From: Deltaproteobacteria bacterium
GTDB lineage: Bacteria > Desulfobacterota > Binatia > Binatales > Binataceae
Assembly: GCA_003135135.1 (NCBI GenBank)
Contig: PLDK01000043.1
Coordinates: 77,734-129,106, forward strand
Length of the DNA: 51,373 nucleotides
Reading direction: 5' to 3'
Part shown: piece by piece, positions 17,042 to 26,056 of the stretch
Numbering within the stretch: position 1 is the first letter of the stretch
Layout of the letters: each line of letters begins with the position of its first letter
The notes under the pieces: generated by a model
The model's database searches: none
The model's input: the letters and a program-made list of their open reading frames with translations, nothing else
What the model was told of the DNA's origin: nothing
Program-made: the position numbers and the translations under genes

Positions 17042-18586
17042 ATGGCCGAAACACCCGCATTTCCATCCCTCTTGAGCTATCGACTGTCGACGCAGGACGC
17101 GACCTTTATCTACGGCGAATCGCAAAGTGGTCCGCTGCATATCGGATCGATCGCACTGTTCGAAGGCCAGATCGATTTCAACGCCATGCTGGGGCATTTC
17201 GATGAACGGATGCATCTGGTGCCGCGCTACCGGCAGCGGCTGATCGGAGTTCCGCTGAATTTGGCGCACGCGATGATGGAAGACGACCCGGAATACTCGC
17301 TCGACAACCACATGCATCTCCATCAGCTGCCCGACGGGATGAGCGAAGCGGACGCGCTGGCAGAGATAATGCGCAGCTATCAGAAACCGCTCGACCGCAA
17401 GCATCCCCTGTGGGAACTACACACGTACCACAACCTGCAAGGAAATCGCACGGCGCTCTTGTGGAAGGTGCATCATTGCCTGGTCGATGGTGTGTCGGGC
17501 GTCGAGCTGACGAAAGTGATGTACGACTTCCGCGCGGAGCCGGAGGACATTCCCCAGCCGCCGGAACCGTGGGTGCCGGCGCAGCCCTCGAGCCAGGTTC
17601 GGCGGTTCGGGGAGGCGGTGCGTGATCGGATTCAAGGCGCCGTCAACTCGACGATCAACGCGGCCGTCGAAGCGATCGAGGATCCAGTGTGGGTGGCGGA
17701 GCGCGCGCGGCAGTTGGGGGTGGCGTCGCGGCTGGTGGCCGATCTGGCGACGCGGCGAATAGTGGCGACGCCATGGAACTCGACGCCGGTTTCGCAGGAA
17801 CGGATCGCGGCATGGACGAGTCAACCGTTCGCGGAGTTTCGCGCGATCAGATCGGCGTTCGGCGGATCGGTCAATGATGTCGTACTGACTATTTTGACCG
17901 AGAGCGCGGCGCGCTACTTGCAGCATCATGGATACGCCGTCGAAGGACAGGAACTGCGCATTGGATGTCCGGTCAACGTGCGGCACAAAGAGGAAAGGAC
18001 TTCGCTGGGGAACAGGGTCTCGATGATGTTCCCGACCTCGCCGGCGGCGCCGATGGATATCGTCGAGCGGCTGAAATTGATCTGCGAGGAGACCGAGCGG
18101 ATCAAGGCGGCTGGATTGGCGCAGGCTCTGGAAACGTTATTGCAGCTCAGCGACGCAATTCCACCGAGCATGATTGCTCCAGCAGGGCTCGCGGCGACCA
18201 CGATGTTGGACGTCGCGGGGCGGCTGGCGAAGTGGACGGATTGGAAGCCGCGGCCCGACGGCTTCGGGCTGCCTGCATTCGGGATCAATTTTGTCGCGAC
18301 CAACGTGCCGGGCGTGCAGGTGCCGCTATATGTAAACGGACACGTCTGCCTGGACATGGTACCGCTGGTACCGCTCGGCGCAACGCTGGGATATGCAGTC
18401 GCAATATTCAGTTACTATCGGAGTCTATACTTCGGAATGACCGCGGACCCGCGCGTAATGCCCGACGTTGCACTGATGAAAGCGTTCGTCGATGACGCGT
18501 TCGCGGAGCTGAAGCGGCGATGCGTGGGACATTCGGCGGAGAAAGCGGGACACGAGCCGGCGCTGAAGAGCGCAAGTGGCAGATAG
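17042..18586 (+). CDS. wax ester synthase/diacylglycerol acyltransferase (WS/DGAT)
   Basis: 514 aa. The catalytic HHxxxDG motif is HHCLVDG at residues 144-150; in this family the second His is the general base that transfers acyl groups from acyl-CoA to alcohols or diacylglycerol. The C-terminal half carries FGGSVNDVVLTILT and LGNRVSMMFPTSP, the family's second conserved blocks, and FVATNVPGVQVPLYVNG. GGAGGTGAG stands just before the ATG. Points to storage-lipid synthesis, in keeping with the desaturase nearby. It ends at a bidirectional terminator shared with the convergent GT39 gene. Confidence 0.94.
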   Translation: MAETPAFPSLLSYRLSTQDATFIYGESQSGPLHIGSIALFEGQIDFNAMLGHFDERMHLVPRYRQRLIGVPLNLAHAMMEDDPEYSLDNHMHLHQLPDGMSEADALAEIMRSYQKPLDRKHPLWELHTYHNLQGNRTALLWKVHHCLVDGVSGVELTKVMYDFRAEPEDIPQPPEPWVPAQPSSQVRRFGEAVRDRIQGAVNSTINAAVEAIEDPVWVAERARQLGVASRLVADLATRRIVATPWNSTPVSQERIAAWTSQPFAEFRAIRSAFGGSVNDVVLTILTESAARYLQHHGYAVEGQELRIGCPVNVRHKEERTSLGNRVSMMFPTSPAAPMDIVERLKLICEETERIKAAGLAQALETLLQLSDAIPPSMIAPAGLAATTMLDVAGRLAKWTDWKPRPDGFGLPAFGINFVATNVPGVQVPLYVNGHVCLDMVPLVPLGATLGYAVAIFSYYRSLYFGMTADPRVMPDVALMKAFVDDAFAELKRRCVGHSAEKAGHEPALKSASGR

Positions 18587-18600
18587 GAGGGAGCACCAGA

Positions 18601-18637
18601 ATTAGCGAAACCCAGTGTGGGCTTCGCTGATTTTGTT
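18601..18637. terminator. bidirectional intrinsic terminator
   Basis: Stem AGCGAAACCCA (18604-18614) pairs with TGGGCTTCGCT (18618-18628) with one mismatch and a GTG loop, and the pairing extends outward through A/T bases. The plus side is followed by GATTTTGTTT. It lies between the convergent stops of WS/DGAT (18586) and GT39 (18638). Confidence 0.8.
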
Positions 18638-20197
18638 TCAGTTCCTGCAGGCGTAGGACTTGCCGCGTTTGAGCAGTACGAGGCGGCGGTTGCCGTGGTC
18701 GGAAGTCAGTACCGGTTCGAGGCCGAGCGCGTCTCGCTGATTGGTCTTCCATACGTCGGCGGGCACGATGATGAAGCCGGGGGGCGCGTCGCCGAGACGG
18801 CCCTGGAGAACGGGCGCGTCGCGATCGAGGTAGAACAGCAGCGGCGCTACCTCTTCCTGAAATCCATAAAGATAAAGCGGGTCGGCGGGCGCGGCGACGC
18901 GGGCGATTTCTTCGGCGGCGGGCCGAAATGAATCGTCCCGGCATGACCGGACTTCCATCCGCGGTATATAGACAAAGTTGAAAACGACCAGCCCGGCGCA
19001 TAGGGCGGCAAATGCCCGGGTCGCGGCGCGGCGCCACGCAAGCGGAGGGACGCTGACCGTCCACCACGCGAGCATCACGGCGGCCGCGGGCCATACCGGC
19101 AGCAAATAGGAGCGGCGCTTGTAAGCGGCGATGCTGAAAAAGACGACGGTGGCGAAGTAGAAGATCGCAAAGAGGCGGACGGCATAGCGGGCGCGGTCGG
19201 AGCCGGCGGCCGCGGGGGAACGATCGCCCTCACCCGCGCTATTAAGTGCATCGCGGTCTTTCCCGGGGGAAGAGGTGGAATCGAAGCGGCACCGAATGAG
19301 TAATGGAGTGAGTAATGCGTAAACGGCGGCGACCGGGACCATCAGGCTCAGCGGGGCGGAGTTGAGCAGTACCGGTTTCAGGTAGTACCACGGCGCCATC
19401 GCGCCCAGCGAGCCGAAGAAGCGGCCGACATTTTCGCTGTCGATCTGACGATTGAGGAAGGCGAAGCGTCCGCCGAAGTAACATGCGAGATACCAGCTCG
19501 AAGCGATCGCGGCGCCGAGGATGATCGCGCCGGGATCGAGCATCGTCAGGATTTGGCGTCCACGGCGCTCGGCGAACATGAAGATGACGAGCGAAACGCC
19601 GGGAAGAATTGCGCCGACTGGCCCCTTGGCGAGCACCCCGAGACCCATCGCAACCGCCATCAGATAGAGCGCGGGCAGGCTGGATTCGATCCGCGCGGCG
19701 GGGCCGGAAGAGGTGGCGTCGCGGGGCATCCACCACAGAAATGCGAACAGGGCGAGCGACTCGAAGAAGCACAGTGTCATGTCGACGCGGCCGTAGCGGC
19801 CCTGGCTGACGTACTGGTAGGAGGCGGCGAGCGCGAGTCCGGCGAGGACGGCGGCGTCGATGCCGAGGAATTCGTACGCGAACAGCATCGTCAGGACCGC
19901 GCCGGCAACCGCGTAAAGCGCGGATGGGAGGCGCAGGTTGGCGGCGGTCACTTTGCGGGTTCCGGCGAGGCGATCGATCGCCACTGCGGTCCAATGGAAC
20001 AGCGGAGGTTTGTACATTGGGGCGATGCCGTTCTCGACCGGGAACAGCAGATGGCCGTGCTCGACCATCTGCTGGACGAACACGCCTTCGACGGCCTCGT
20101 TGCCGGTGCATACGTCGCCGGCGCCGAGCCGATGAAGCATCAGGGCGGCGGTGAGGAGAGCGACCGCAGCGATCGCGGCGGCGGATTTCAGGTTCAT
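18638..20197 (-). CDS. GT39-type (ArnT/PMT-like) membrane glycosyltransferase
   Basis: 519 aa. A multi-span membrane enzyme with an N-terminal helix (AAIAAVALLTAALMLHRLG) followed by a periplasmic loop with GNEAVEGVFVQQM and PMYKPPLFHW, the layout of ArnT/PMT enzymes that use polyprenyl-phosphate sugars. About ten more hydrophobic spans follow (such as LAGLALAASYQYVSQGRYGR) and a soluble C-terminal part. Probably transfers a sugar to a lipid or cell-envelope acceptor. Not linked to a lipid A or protein substrate gene here. Confidence 0.85.
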   Translation of the reverse strand: MNLKSAAAIAAVALLTAALMLHRLGAGDVCTGNEAVEGVFVQQMVEHGHLLFPVENGIAPMYKPPLFHWTAVAIDRLAGTRKVTAANLRLPSALYAVAGAVLTMLFAYEFLGIDAAVLAGLALAASYQYVSQGRYGRVDMTLCFFESLALFAFLWWMPRDATSSGPAARIESSLPALYLMAVAMGLGVLAKGPVGAILPGVSLVIFMFAERRGRQILTMLDPGAIILGAAIASSWYLACYFGGRFAFLNRQIDSENVGRFFGSLGAMAPWYYLKPVLLNSAPLSLMVPVAAVYALLTPLLIRCRFDSTSSPGKDRDALNSAGEGDRSPAAAGSDRARYAVRLFAIFYFATVVFFSIAAYKRRSYLLPVWPAAAVMLAWWTVSVPPLAWRRAATRAFAALCAGLVVFNFVYIPRMEVRSCRDDSFRPAAEEIARVAAPADPLYLYGFQEEVAPLLFYLDRDAPVLQGRLGDAPPGFIIVPADVWKTNQRDALGLEPVLTSDHGNRRLVLLKRGKSYACRN

Positions 20198-20271
20198 GCG
20201 AAGGCCATCGGGCTCGACGCAGAGATAAAATAGCTAGTCAATGTAGAATAGCTAATCACGGCATCGAATAG

Positions 20272-21459
20272 TCAGTCGAGCTCGGCGCGGAATATACTAA
20301 GACTCTTGATGCGTGAGGAATCGTAGCCGCGCCACTTGGCCGCGGAGACGTCGCGAGCATTCACGCGCTTGAATCCGAGGCGGGAGAAAAAGCCGGCGAC
20401 ACGATCCTCATTGGTGCATGCGAAAACGTATTTGAGGCGGCGAGCCCGGGCTTCCTTGAGGATCTCGCGGACCAGCACGGCGGCGACGCCCTCGCCCTGG
20501 AAGCGCGTCAAGGTGTACATCGCGGTGATTTCGCCCGCGCGGTCGCGGCGGTATGGCTCGGTCAGCAGCGAGCAGATTCCAGCGAGGTGTTCGTCGCCGA
20601 TTCGGTAGCCGAAGCATGAGGGCAAAATTTTCGCGATCTGGTCGGGGGTGCGGGGCAGCAACGAGCCTTCGGTCTGGCCGCGGACGATGAGTGCTTCAAC
20701 TTCTTCGAAGTCGTCGATTGAAACGGGGCGGACGAAGCCGTACTGCATCTCGGTGAACAGCGTTCCGGCGCCGATGAAGCTGAAGAGTTCCTCGTAAACG
20801 TCGTTTGGCGCGACCAGATTGACGGAACCGACGCCGTCTTCGAGGGCGTCGTGAGCGGCGCGGACGATGGCTCTGCGAGCGCGTGAGCGGAGATTACGCA
20901 TCGTGGCGCGGATGCGATGCTCCTCGACGAACGAGAGCCGTTGGCCGTTCTTGTCGATCAAGCCGCCACGCCGATCAAGCATCAGGAGCTTGAAGACGCG
21001 AAGCCGGCTGGCGAGCTCGCGCGCGAAGACGGTGAGATCGTCGGCGTCGTCGCGGCTCATCGAGGCGACGACGATCGATCCGGCGCGCAATCGTGCCCAG
21101 ATCTCGGCGACCGCGGAATCCGGTGGATACGGGCGCGAGCGAAGTCCGTCGGATGGATTGAAGACCGGGGGCGGTTCCTTTGGGGCGAGGCGGCCGAGCC
21201 GGCGCATCAGCTTGGGAAGTGCGCTCGGCGAAACGATGACGACGCATCGGGTTTGATTGCGCCGCAATTCGCGCAGCGTCAGCACCAGAGAATCGAAGTC
21301 GGAAATCCGCTGTCCGGCGGGAGGAATCAGCGCGAAGAGCAGGCTCTTGCCGTAGAATTCCTCGAGATAGAAGGTCTTCTCGGTGAAGACCGGGGCGCCG
21401 CGGCGTGGTTTGCCGACGAAGTCGCCGAGGCCGATAGCTCCGAAATCGTTCACGGGCAC
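20272..21459 (-). CDS. N-acetylglutamate-synthase-like protein (amino-acid-kinase-like domain + GNAT)
   Basis: 395 aa. The N-terminal part (about residues 25-215) has the arrangement of the amino-acid-kinase-like domain of ArgA-type synthases: YGKSLLFALIPP, LRRNQTRCVVIVS, then GSVNLVAPNDVYEELFSFIGAGTLF, which parallels the segment joining the two domains in N-acetylglutamate synthases. The C-terminal part (about 240-385) is a GNAT domain with RFQGEGVAAVLVREILKEARA and VAGFFSRLGFKRV. It may make N-acetylglutamate for arginine synthesis, but substrate residues cannot be checked by eye. The GTG at 21459 is used; another GTG lies two codons in. No arg genes are adjacent. Confidence 0.75.
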   Translation of the reverse strand: MPVNDFGAIGLGDFVGKPRRGAPVFTEKTFYLEEFYGKSLLFALIPPAGQRISDFDSLVLTLRELRRNQTRCVVIVSPSALPKLMRRLGRLAPKEPPPVFNPSDGLRSRPYPPDSAVAEIWARLRAGSIVVASMSRDDADDLTVFARELASRLRVFKLLMLDRRGGLIDKNGQRLSFVEEHRIRATMRNLRSRARRAIVRAAHDALEDGVGSVNLVAPNDVYEELFSFIGAGTLFTEMQYGFVRPVSIDDFEEVEALIVRGQTEGSLLPRTPDQIAKILPSCFGYRIGDEHLAGICSLLTEPYRRDRAGEITAMYTLTRFQGEGVAAVLVREILKEARARRLKYVFACTNEDRVAGFFSRLGFKRVNARDVSAAKWRGYDSSRIKSLSIFRAELD

Positions 21460-21499
21460 AGGGTTCGCGGGGCCAGCGTCGGGAGGTTCTTCAATTCGG

Positions 21500-21982
21500 C
21501 TATGCGGGCTGGGATTTGCCCGGCGATATCGCTCTGGACGCGACGTCGATGGGGGAACGCACCGCCGGCGACGGATGCGTCGCGGCTATTTCGGCGAGCG
21601 AGGTATCGGAGAAAACTTCGAGCAACACGCGCTGGCCCTTTTCCCAAACGCGATACATGCGGCACGTCGGCTGTAGAGCGCATGAGCTGCTGCCGTCGGT
21701 GCACAAGTTGAGCTTGATGGGACCCTCGACGGCTTCGATAATATCGCGAAACGTGACCGTGTCGGCATCGCGGGCAAGCTGGTAGCCGCCGCCGGGACCG
21801 CGGCGCGCGCGGACGAGGCCGCGGCGCATCAGATCGCGAATCACTTTTTCCAGATAATATTTCGGGATGTGCTCGCGACTGGCGATTTCGGCGCCGCGCG
21901 CGACGCCCGATGGATGATCGGCGAGATAGATCATCGCGCGTAGCGCGTACTCGATCTTGCGTGGTATCTGCATCAGGCTCAT
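21500..21982 (-). CDS. Rrf2 family transcriptional regulator
   Basis: 160 aa. The N-terminal winged helix is typical: IPRKIEYALRAMIYLADHP, YYLEKVIRDLMRRGLVRARRGPGGGY and the ITFRDIIEAVEG-like segment. Three cysteines at residues 94, 101 and 107 (NLCTDGSSSC, LQPTC) match the Fe-S-ligand region of IscR/NsrR-type members, so it may sense Fe-S status, NO or redox. An internal start at 21973 (MQIPRK) is the more typical Rrf2 N-terminus. It lies just downstream of ribE on the same strand, 29 bases apart across a TTTTCACT-type direct repeat. Confidence 0.9.
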   Translation of the reverse strand: MSLMQIPRKIEYALRAMIYLADHPSGVARGAEIASREHIPKYYLEKVIRDLMRRGLVRARRGPGGGYQLARDADTVTFRDIIEAVEGPIKLNLCTDGSSSCALQPTCRMYRVWEKGQRVLLEVFSDTSLAEIAATHPSPAVRSPIDVASRAISPGKSQPA

Positions 21983-22011
21983 GCGTTTTTCACTTTTTCA
22001 CTCTTCACTGT

Positions 22012-22623
22012 TTACGACGCGAGCGCCGTCGTCGCGCGTGTCGCGAGAATCTTCTCGACATACTTAACCAGCATGTCGTTCTCGATGTTGACGGTGTCAC
22101 CGGGCTGCTTGAAATCGAGCGTCGTCGATCGCAGCGTGTGGGGAATTATTTCGACGGAAAAGTTGCAGCCCTCAACCGAGAAGATGGTCAGGCTGATCCC
22201 GTCGATGCCGACCGAGCCCTTCTCGACCAGGTAGCGCGCTTGCGCGGGCGCGACCTCGAAGCTGAAGAGTTTTGAGTCGCCCTCGGGCTTGATCGACACG
22301 ATCCGGCCGATGCCGTCAACGTGGCCGGAGACCAGGTGGCCGCCGAGCAGCTTGCCGAGCGTGAGGCATCGCTCGAGATTCACACGGCGGGAGGGTTTCA
22401 GTTCGCCCAGCCCGGTGCATCGCAAGGTCTCGGCCGAGATGTCCATCGCGAAGCGGCTGGGGCCTTTGGAAATCACGGTCAGGCACGCGCCGCTGACGGC
22501 GATCGAATCGCCGATGTTGATTTCGGAAACGGGGAGCGAGGTATGGACAGAAATGACCGCGCCCTGGTCGGTTAGCTTGAGGCTTTCGACGGTGCCGAGG
22601 TCTTCGATGATACCTGTAAACAT
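22012..22623 (-). CDS. ribE: riboflavin synthase alpha subunit
   Basis: 203 aa, the usual length. Converts two molecules of 6,7-dimethyl-8-ribityllumazine to riboflavin and the pyrimidine donor. The true start is the ATG at 22623 (MFTGIIEDLGTV), the almost invariant N-terminus; the frame stays open for 500 bases upstream but that part overlaps another gene. Two homologous barrel domains: VSGACLTV with SAETL in the first, and GHVDGIGRI with VGIDGISLTI and IPHTL in the second. Other rib genes are not in the window, and no FMN riboswitch is seen upstream. Confidence 0.97.
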   Translation of the reverse strand: MFTGIIEDLGTVESLKLTDQGAVISVHTSLPVSEINIGDSIAVSGACLTVISKGPSRFAMDISAETLRCTGLGELKPSRRVNLERCLTLGKLLGGHLVSGHVDGIGRIVSIKPEGDSKLFSFEVAPAQARYLVEKGSVGIDGISLTIFSVEGCNFSVEIIPHTLRSTTLDFKQPGDTVNIENDMLVKYVEKILATRATTALAS

Positions 22624-22745
22624 CAAGTCTCCTGCGGAGCGCTGGTGCGGCGGGGAGAAATCTCCAGAAAAATCATATCTTTTTGATGGATAGCGGCGCA
22701 ACCAGAGCGGTCGGATCAAACGATATGCTTGGCTTTCCTGGAATG

Positions 22746-22767
22746 GGTGCAGGGGCTGGCCCCTGCT
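22746..22767. repeat. short palindrome before the HAD gene
   Basis: GTGCAGGGGCTGGCCCCTGC, identical to the copy inside the DUF952 gene (1453-1476) and related to the ends of the long dispersed repeats. It lies 14 bases before the HAD start codon, in the divergent ribE/HAD promoter interval. Confidence 0.8.
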
Positions 22768-22780
22768 AAGCTGGAACGGA

Positions 22781-23479
22781 ATGAAATCGAAGGCAAAGAA
22801 AAAACTCAAGGCGCTGCTGTTCGACTTTGGCGGCACGCTCGCATTCCTGGATTTCGAATTGCTGGCGCGCGAATTCTCGCGCGAAGGGCGCAAGCTCGAT
22901 GCACTGGCGCTCGAGCATGCCGAATACGCAGGCCGTGCGGCGATCGATCGACATCTGATGAGCGCGCCGGGCAAGCAAGCCGACGGTGCGGCGTATGCGC
23001 ATTTTTTTCGCGGCTGGATGAAGGCGGCGGGAATTCCGGAAGAGGAATTCAGCGAATGCGCGGCGAAGTTTGGCGCGATACATCGCGAGGCCACGCTCTG
23101 GCGCGTGGTGCGGCCGGGGACGTTCGAGGCATTGGAGGCGTTCAAATCGGCAGGATACAGGCTTGCGATCGTGTCGAATGCCGAGGGACAGGTCGAAGCG
23201 GACGCGAAACGATTCGGGCTGGCGTCGTACTTCGACGTGATAATCGACTCGCATGTTGTCGGGGTAGCAAAGCCCGACCCGCGGATTTTTCAAATCGCGC
23301 TCGAGCGCCTGGACGTCGGTCCCGACGAAGTGAGATTTGCGGGCGACATCTATTCGATCGACGTGGAGGGCGCGCGCGCGGCGGGAATCGAAGCGCGGCT
23401 GGTCGATCAGCATCGGCGCTACACCTGGGTCGATCACGAGAAGATTCGCCATATCGGGGAGCTGCATCGGATCGATTGA
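22781..23479 (+). CDS. HAD superfamily hydrolase (subfamily IA)
   Basis: 232 aa. Motif I is LLFDFGGTL at about residues 12-20: the nucleophile Asp is present, but the second Asp of DxD is Gly, as in some HAD-IA members. Motif II is VSNAEG, motif III the Lys in VAKPDPRIF, motif IV GDIYSIDVEGA with its Asp pair. The cap region is helical (residues about 25-100). Probably a phosphatase or dehalogenase of a small metabolite. It reads away from ribE; the start is weakly supported by GGAACGGA. Confidence 0.9.
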   Translation: MKSKAKKKLKALLFDFGGTLAFLDFELLAREFSREGRKLDALALEHAEYAGRAAIDRHLMSAPGKQADGAAYAHFFRGWMKAAGIPEEEFSECAAKFGAIHREATLWRVVRPGTFEALEAFKSAGYRLAIVSNAEGQVEADAKRFGLASYFDVIIDSHVVGVAKPDPRIFQIALERLDVGPDEVRFAGDIYSIDVEGARAAGIEARLVDQHRRYTWVDHEKIRHIGELHRID

Positions 23480-23508
23480 GGGTTCTCTTGTAAGAGGAAG
23501 ATTCAGCT

Positions 23509-24792
23509 ATGGGCGTGATAAGAGATCAATCGGAAAGGATTTTCACCGGCGCGATTACGACCCGCCAGTTCCATCCGCTCCTTCCGACCGGCGAGTACGA
23601 GGAAATTGCGGACGGCGTGATGTTCTACCGATGGTTTGCGAACGTGACGGCGGCCAAGACGCGCGAGGGGCTGGTGCTGGTGGATACGGGGGGCTACTTC
23701 AACCAGGACGCGACGGTGAAACTGATTCGGCAGTTCTCGCCGGAGCGGGTGAACACGGCGATCTACACGCACGGGCACGTCGATCACGCGTGCGGGATGC
23801 CGGCTATAGTCGCGGATGCGCAGAAGAACAAGGTGGCACGGCCGCGCGTGGTGGGACATCGCGCAGTCGCGGCGCGGTTCGATCGCTACAAGCGTACCGC
23901 CGGTTATAACACAGTAGTCAATACACGGCAGTTCAACCGGCCCGCGCCGTGGCCGACTGAGTATGTATATCCGGATACTTACTTCGATAATCAGTTGAAT
24001 GTAGTTGCTGGCGACGACAAGTTCGAATGCCATCATGCGCGCGGTGAAACCGACGATCATTGCTGGGTGTTCATCCCGCAGCGCAAGCTGCTGTGCACCG
24101 GAGATTTGATCATCTGGGCGGCGCCCAACGCGGGCAATCCGCAGAAGGCGCAGCGCTACGCGCGCGAATGGGCCGAGGCGCTGCGCGTGATGGCGAGACT
24201 GGGGGCGGAAGTGCTCGTGCCGGGCCACGGCTACCCGGTGTTCGGCGCGATTCGGGTGCGGCAGGTGCTGAACGACACCGCGAATTATCTGCAGAGCCTA
24301 TACGATCAGGCTATTGCAATGATGAATGCGGGCGCCGCGCTGGACGAGATAATTCACACCGTGAAGCCGCCGGCAAATCTCGCGGAAAAGCCGTGGCTGC
24401 AGGCCGTGTACGACGAGCCCGAGTTTATCGTGCGTAACATCTGGCGGCTGGAAGGCGGATGGTACGACGGCACGCCGTCGAATCTTAAACCCGCGAGCGA
24501 CGGCGAGCGGGCGCGGGAGATCGCGGCGCTGGCGGGCGGTGTGGCGTCGCTGATCGCGCGGGCGAATGAGAGACTGGCGGCCGGCGAAATCGTGCTGGCA
24601 TGTCATCTGGCGGATTGGGCGGTCGCGGCGGTGCCGGACGACAAATCGGCGCATGAAGTGCGGATGAGAGTCTATGCGGCGCGAGCGGATCGCGAGGAAT
24701 CGACGATGGCGCACGGGGTCTTCCGGTCGGCGGTGGTCGAGTCAGCGACGAAGGCGGGAGTCGCACCGCCCGAGGACAAGCGCAGCGCGTGA
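23509..24792 (+). CDS. MBL-fold metallohydrolase related to alkyl sulfatases
   Basis: 427 aa. The metal-binding motif is THGHVDHACG (His88, His90, Asp92, His93). Further ligands are likely in CHHARGETDDHCW and VPGHGYPV. The C-terminal helical part, after QAVYDEPEFIVRNIWRLEGGWYDGTPSNLKPA, matches the dimerisation region of alkyl-sulfatase-like MBL proteins, and the remaining helices continue it. There is no signal peptide, unlike secreted SdsA1-type enzymes, so it acts in the cytosol. It may hydrolyse a sulfate ester or related substrate. AGAGGAAG precedes the ATG. It follows the HAD gene by 29 bases, a possible operon. Confidence 0.87.
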   Translation: MGVIRDQSERIFTGAITTRQFHPLLPTGEYEEIADGVMFYRWFANVTAAKTREGLVLVDTGGYFNQDATVKLIRQFSPERVNTAIYTHGHVDHACGMPAIVADAQKNKVARPRVVGHRAVAARFDRYKRTAGYNTVVNTRQFNRPAPWPTEYVYPDTYFDNQLNVVAGDDKFECHHARGETDDHCWVFIPQRKLLCTGDLIIWAAPNAGNPQKAQRYAREWAEALRVMARLGAEVLVPGHGYPVFGAIRVRQVLNDTANYLQSLYDQAIAMMNAGAALDEIIHTVKPPANLAEKPWLQAVYDEPEFIVRNIWRLEGGWYDGTPSNLKPASDGERAREIAALAGGVASLIARANERLAAGEIVLACHLADWAVAAVPDDKSAHEVRMRVYAARADREESTMAHGVFRSAVVESATKAGVAPPEDKRSA

Positions 24793-24841
24793 GATCGCGC
24801 CGAGTCTTCGAGGCGCGGGTGAGACTCGACTTTTCACTTTT

Positions 24842-26056
24842 TCACTTCGTCACTGGCCGCGGGGGCAGCGTGAGTTTGCCGAGGACGGCGGGAGCCCGTG
24901 CACCGGTGACAGTGGGGATGTTGCCCTGGCGGCCGCGCAGCATCTGGAAGCCGAGAATGGCAAATGCGACGGTCTCAAGCGCATTGCCGTCAACGCCGAC
25001 GTTCGCGGCGGTGATCACTTCGAGATTGGGAAGCTCCGCCGCGATCATGCGCATCAAGGTTCGGTTTTGTGCGCCGCCGCCAGTGACGATCAACTGCCCT
25101 ACGGGACCACGGGGAAAAATGAAGCGGCGGCATGCGTCGGCGATCGATCGAGCGGTGAGGGCGGTGACGGTCGCGACCAGATCGTAGTCAACGATTTTCA
25201 TGCGGCGGGCGTCGGCGACGATCCGATCGGCGAGGTGAGTTCCGAATTCCTTGCGGCCGGTTGATTTTGGCGGTCGGCGGCGGAAATAAGGATTTCGCAT
25301 CAGCTTCGCGAGCAGCGGCTCGTTGACGTGGCCGCTGGCCGCGATGCGCCCGTCGCGATCCATCCGCAGGCGGCCGCCCGAGATTCGCGAAGCGAGCGCG
25401 TCCAGCATCATGTTCCCCGGGCCGGTGTCGAACGCGATCAGGTCGGCGTCGCCGAGGCGTGCGCGGGGCGGAATGTAAGTTGCGTTGCCGATGCCGCCGA
25501 TGTTCTGCACGACGCGGCCGCGCGTGGGGTCAGCGAACAGCCAGAGATGGGCGAGCGGGGCCAGCGGAGCGCCTTCGCCGCCGAGCGCGATGTCCATCGT
25601 GCGGAAGTCGGCGACGACCGGAACTCCGGTGGCCGCGGCGATGACGGCGGACTCGCCGAGTTGCATCGTGGAGGCGACCTGTCCGCGGGCCGCGCGGCGT
25701 GGCGGCAGATGAAAAAAGGTATGGCCGTGCGATCCGATGAACGCAACGTCGGAAAGTGCGACATGCGCGCGCCGGGCGATCTCGACGGCGGCACGTCCAA
25801 ACTCGCGACCGAGCGCGAAGTTGAGCGTGGAAATCGCCGCCGCGCCGATTTTTTCATCGGCGGAAGCCGCGAGCAATTCTTTGCGAAAGCGCGCAGGGTA
25901 CGGAAAAGTGTGAAACGCGATCAAGCGCGCGGGCGGACGAGAACGCTGGTCGAGTTCGACGACGGCGGCGCTCACGCCGTCGTGCGAGGTCCCGGACATC
26001 AAGCCAATCGCGAGAACTATCCGGCGGTCGAGTTTAATCGTGATTGCGCTCATCAT
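24842..26056 (-). CDS. anmK: anhydro-N-acetylmuramic acid kinase
   Basis: 404 aa. Cleaves and phosphorylates 1,6-anhydroMurNAc from peptidoglycan turnover to give MurNAc-6-phosphate. The ATP-binding start GLMSGTSHDG is at residues 18-27, and AFDTGPGNMMLD carries the catalytic Asp; VVADFRTMDIALGGEGAPL, QNIGGIGNATYI and VTGGGAQNRTL are also typical. Start chosen at the ATG at 26056 (an ATG also at 26053); the frame overlaps the end of the upstream binding-protein gene by 23 bases, implying translational coupling. The stop TGA lies in an AGTGAAAAAGTGAAAA repeat. murQ, the next pathway step, is not in the window. Confidence 0.95.
   Translation of the reverse strand: MMSAITIKLDRRIVLAIGLMSGTSHDGVSAAVVELDQRSRPPARLIAFHTFPYPARFRKELLAASADEKIGAAAISTLNFALGREFGRAAVEIARRAHVALSDVAFIGSHGHTFFHLPPRRAARGQVASTMQLGESAVIAAATGVPVVADFRTMDIALGGEGAPLAPLAHLWLFADPTRGRVVQNIGGIGNATYIPPRARLGDADLIAFDTGPGNMMLDALASRISGGRLRMDRDGRIAASGHVNEPLLAKLMRNPYFRRRPPKSTGRKEFGTHLADRIVADARRMKIVDYDLVATVTALTARSIADACRRFIFPRGPVGQLIVTGGGAQNRTLMRMIAAELPNLEVITAANVGVDGNALETVAFAILGFQMLRGRQGNIPTVTGARAPAVLGKLTLPPRPVTK

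Noticed and set aside
22624-23145. N-terminal extension of riboflavin synthase
   Set aside because: The invariant MFTGII start at 22623 is complete, and the extension overlaps the HAD gene on the other strand.
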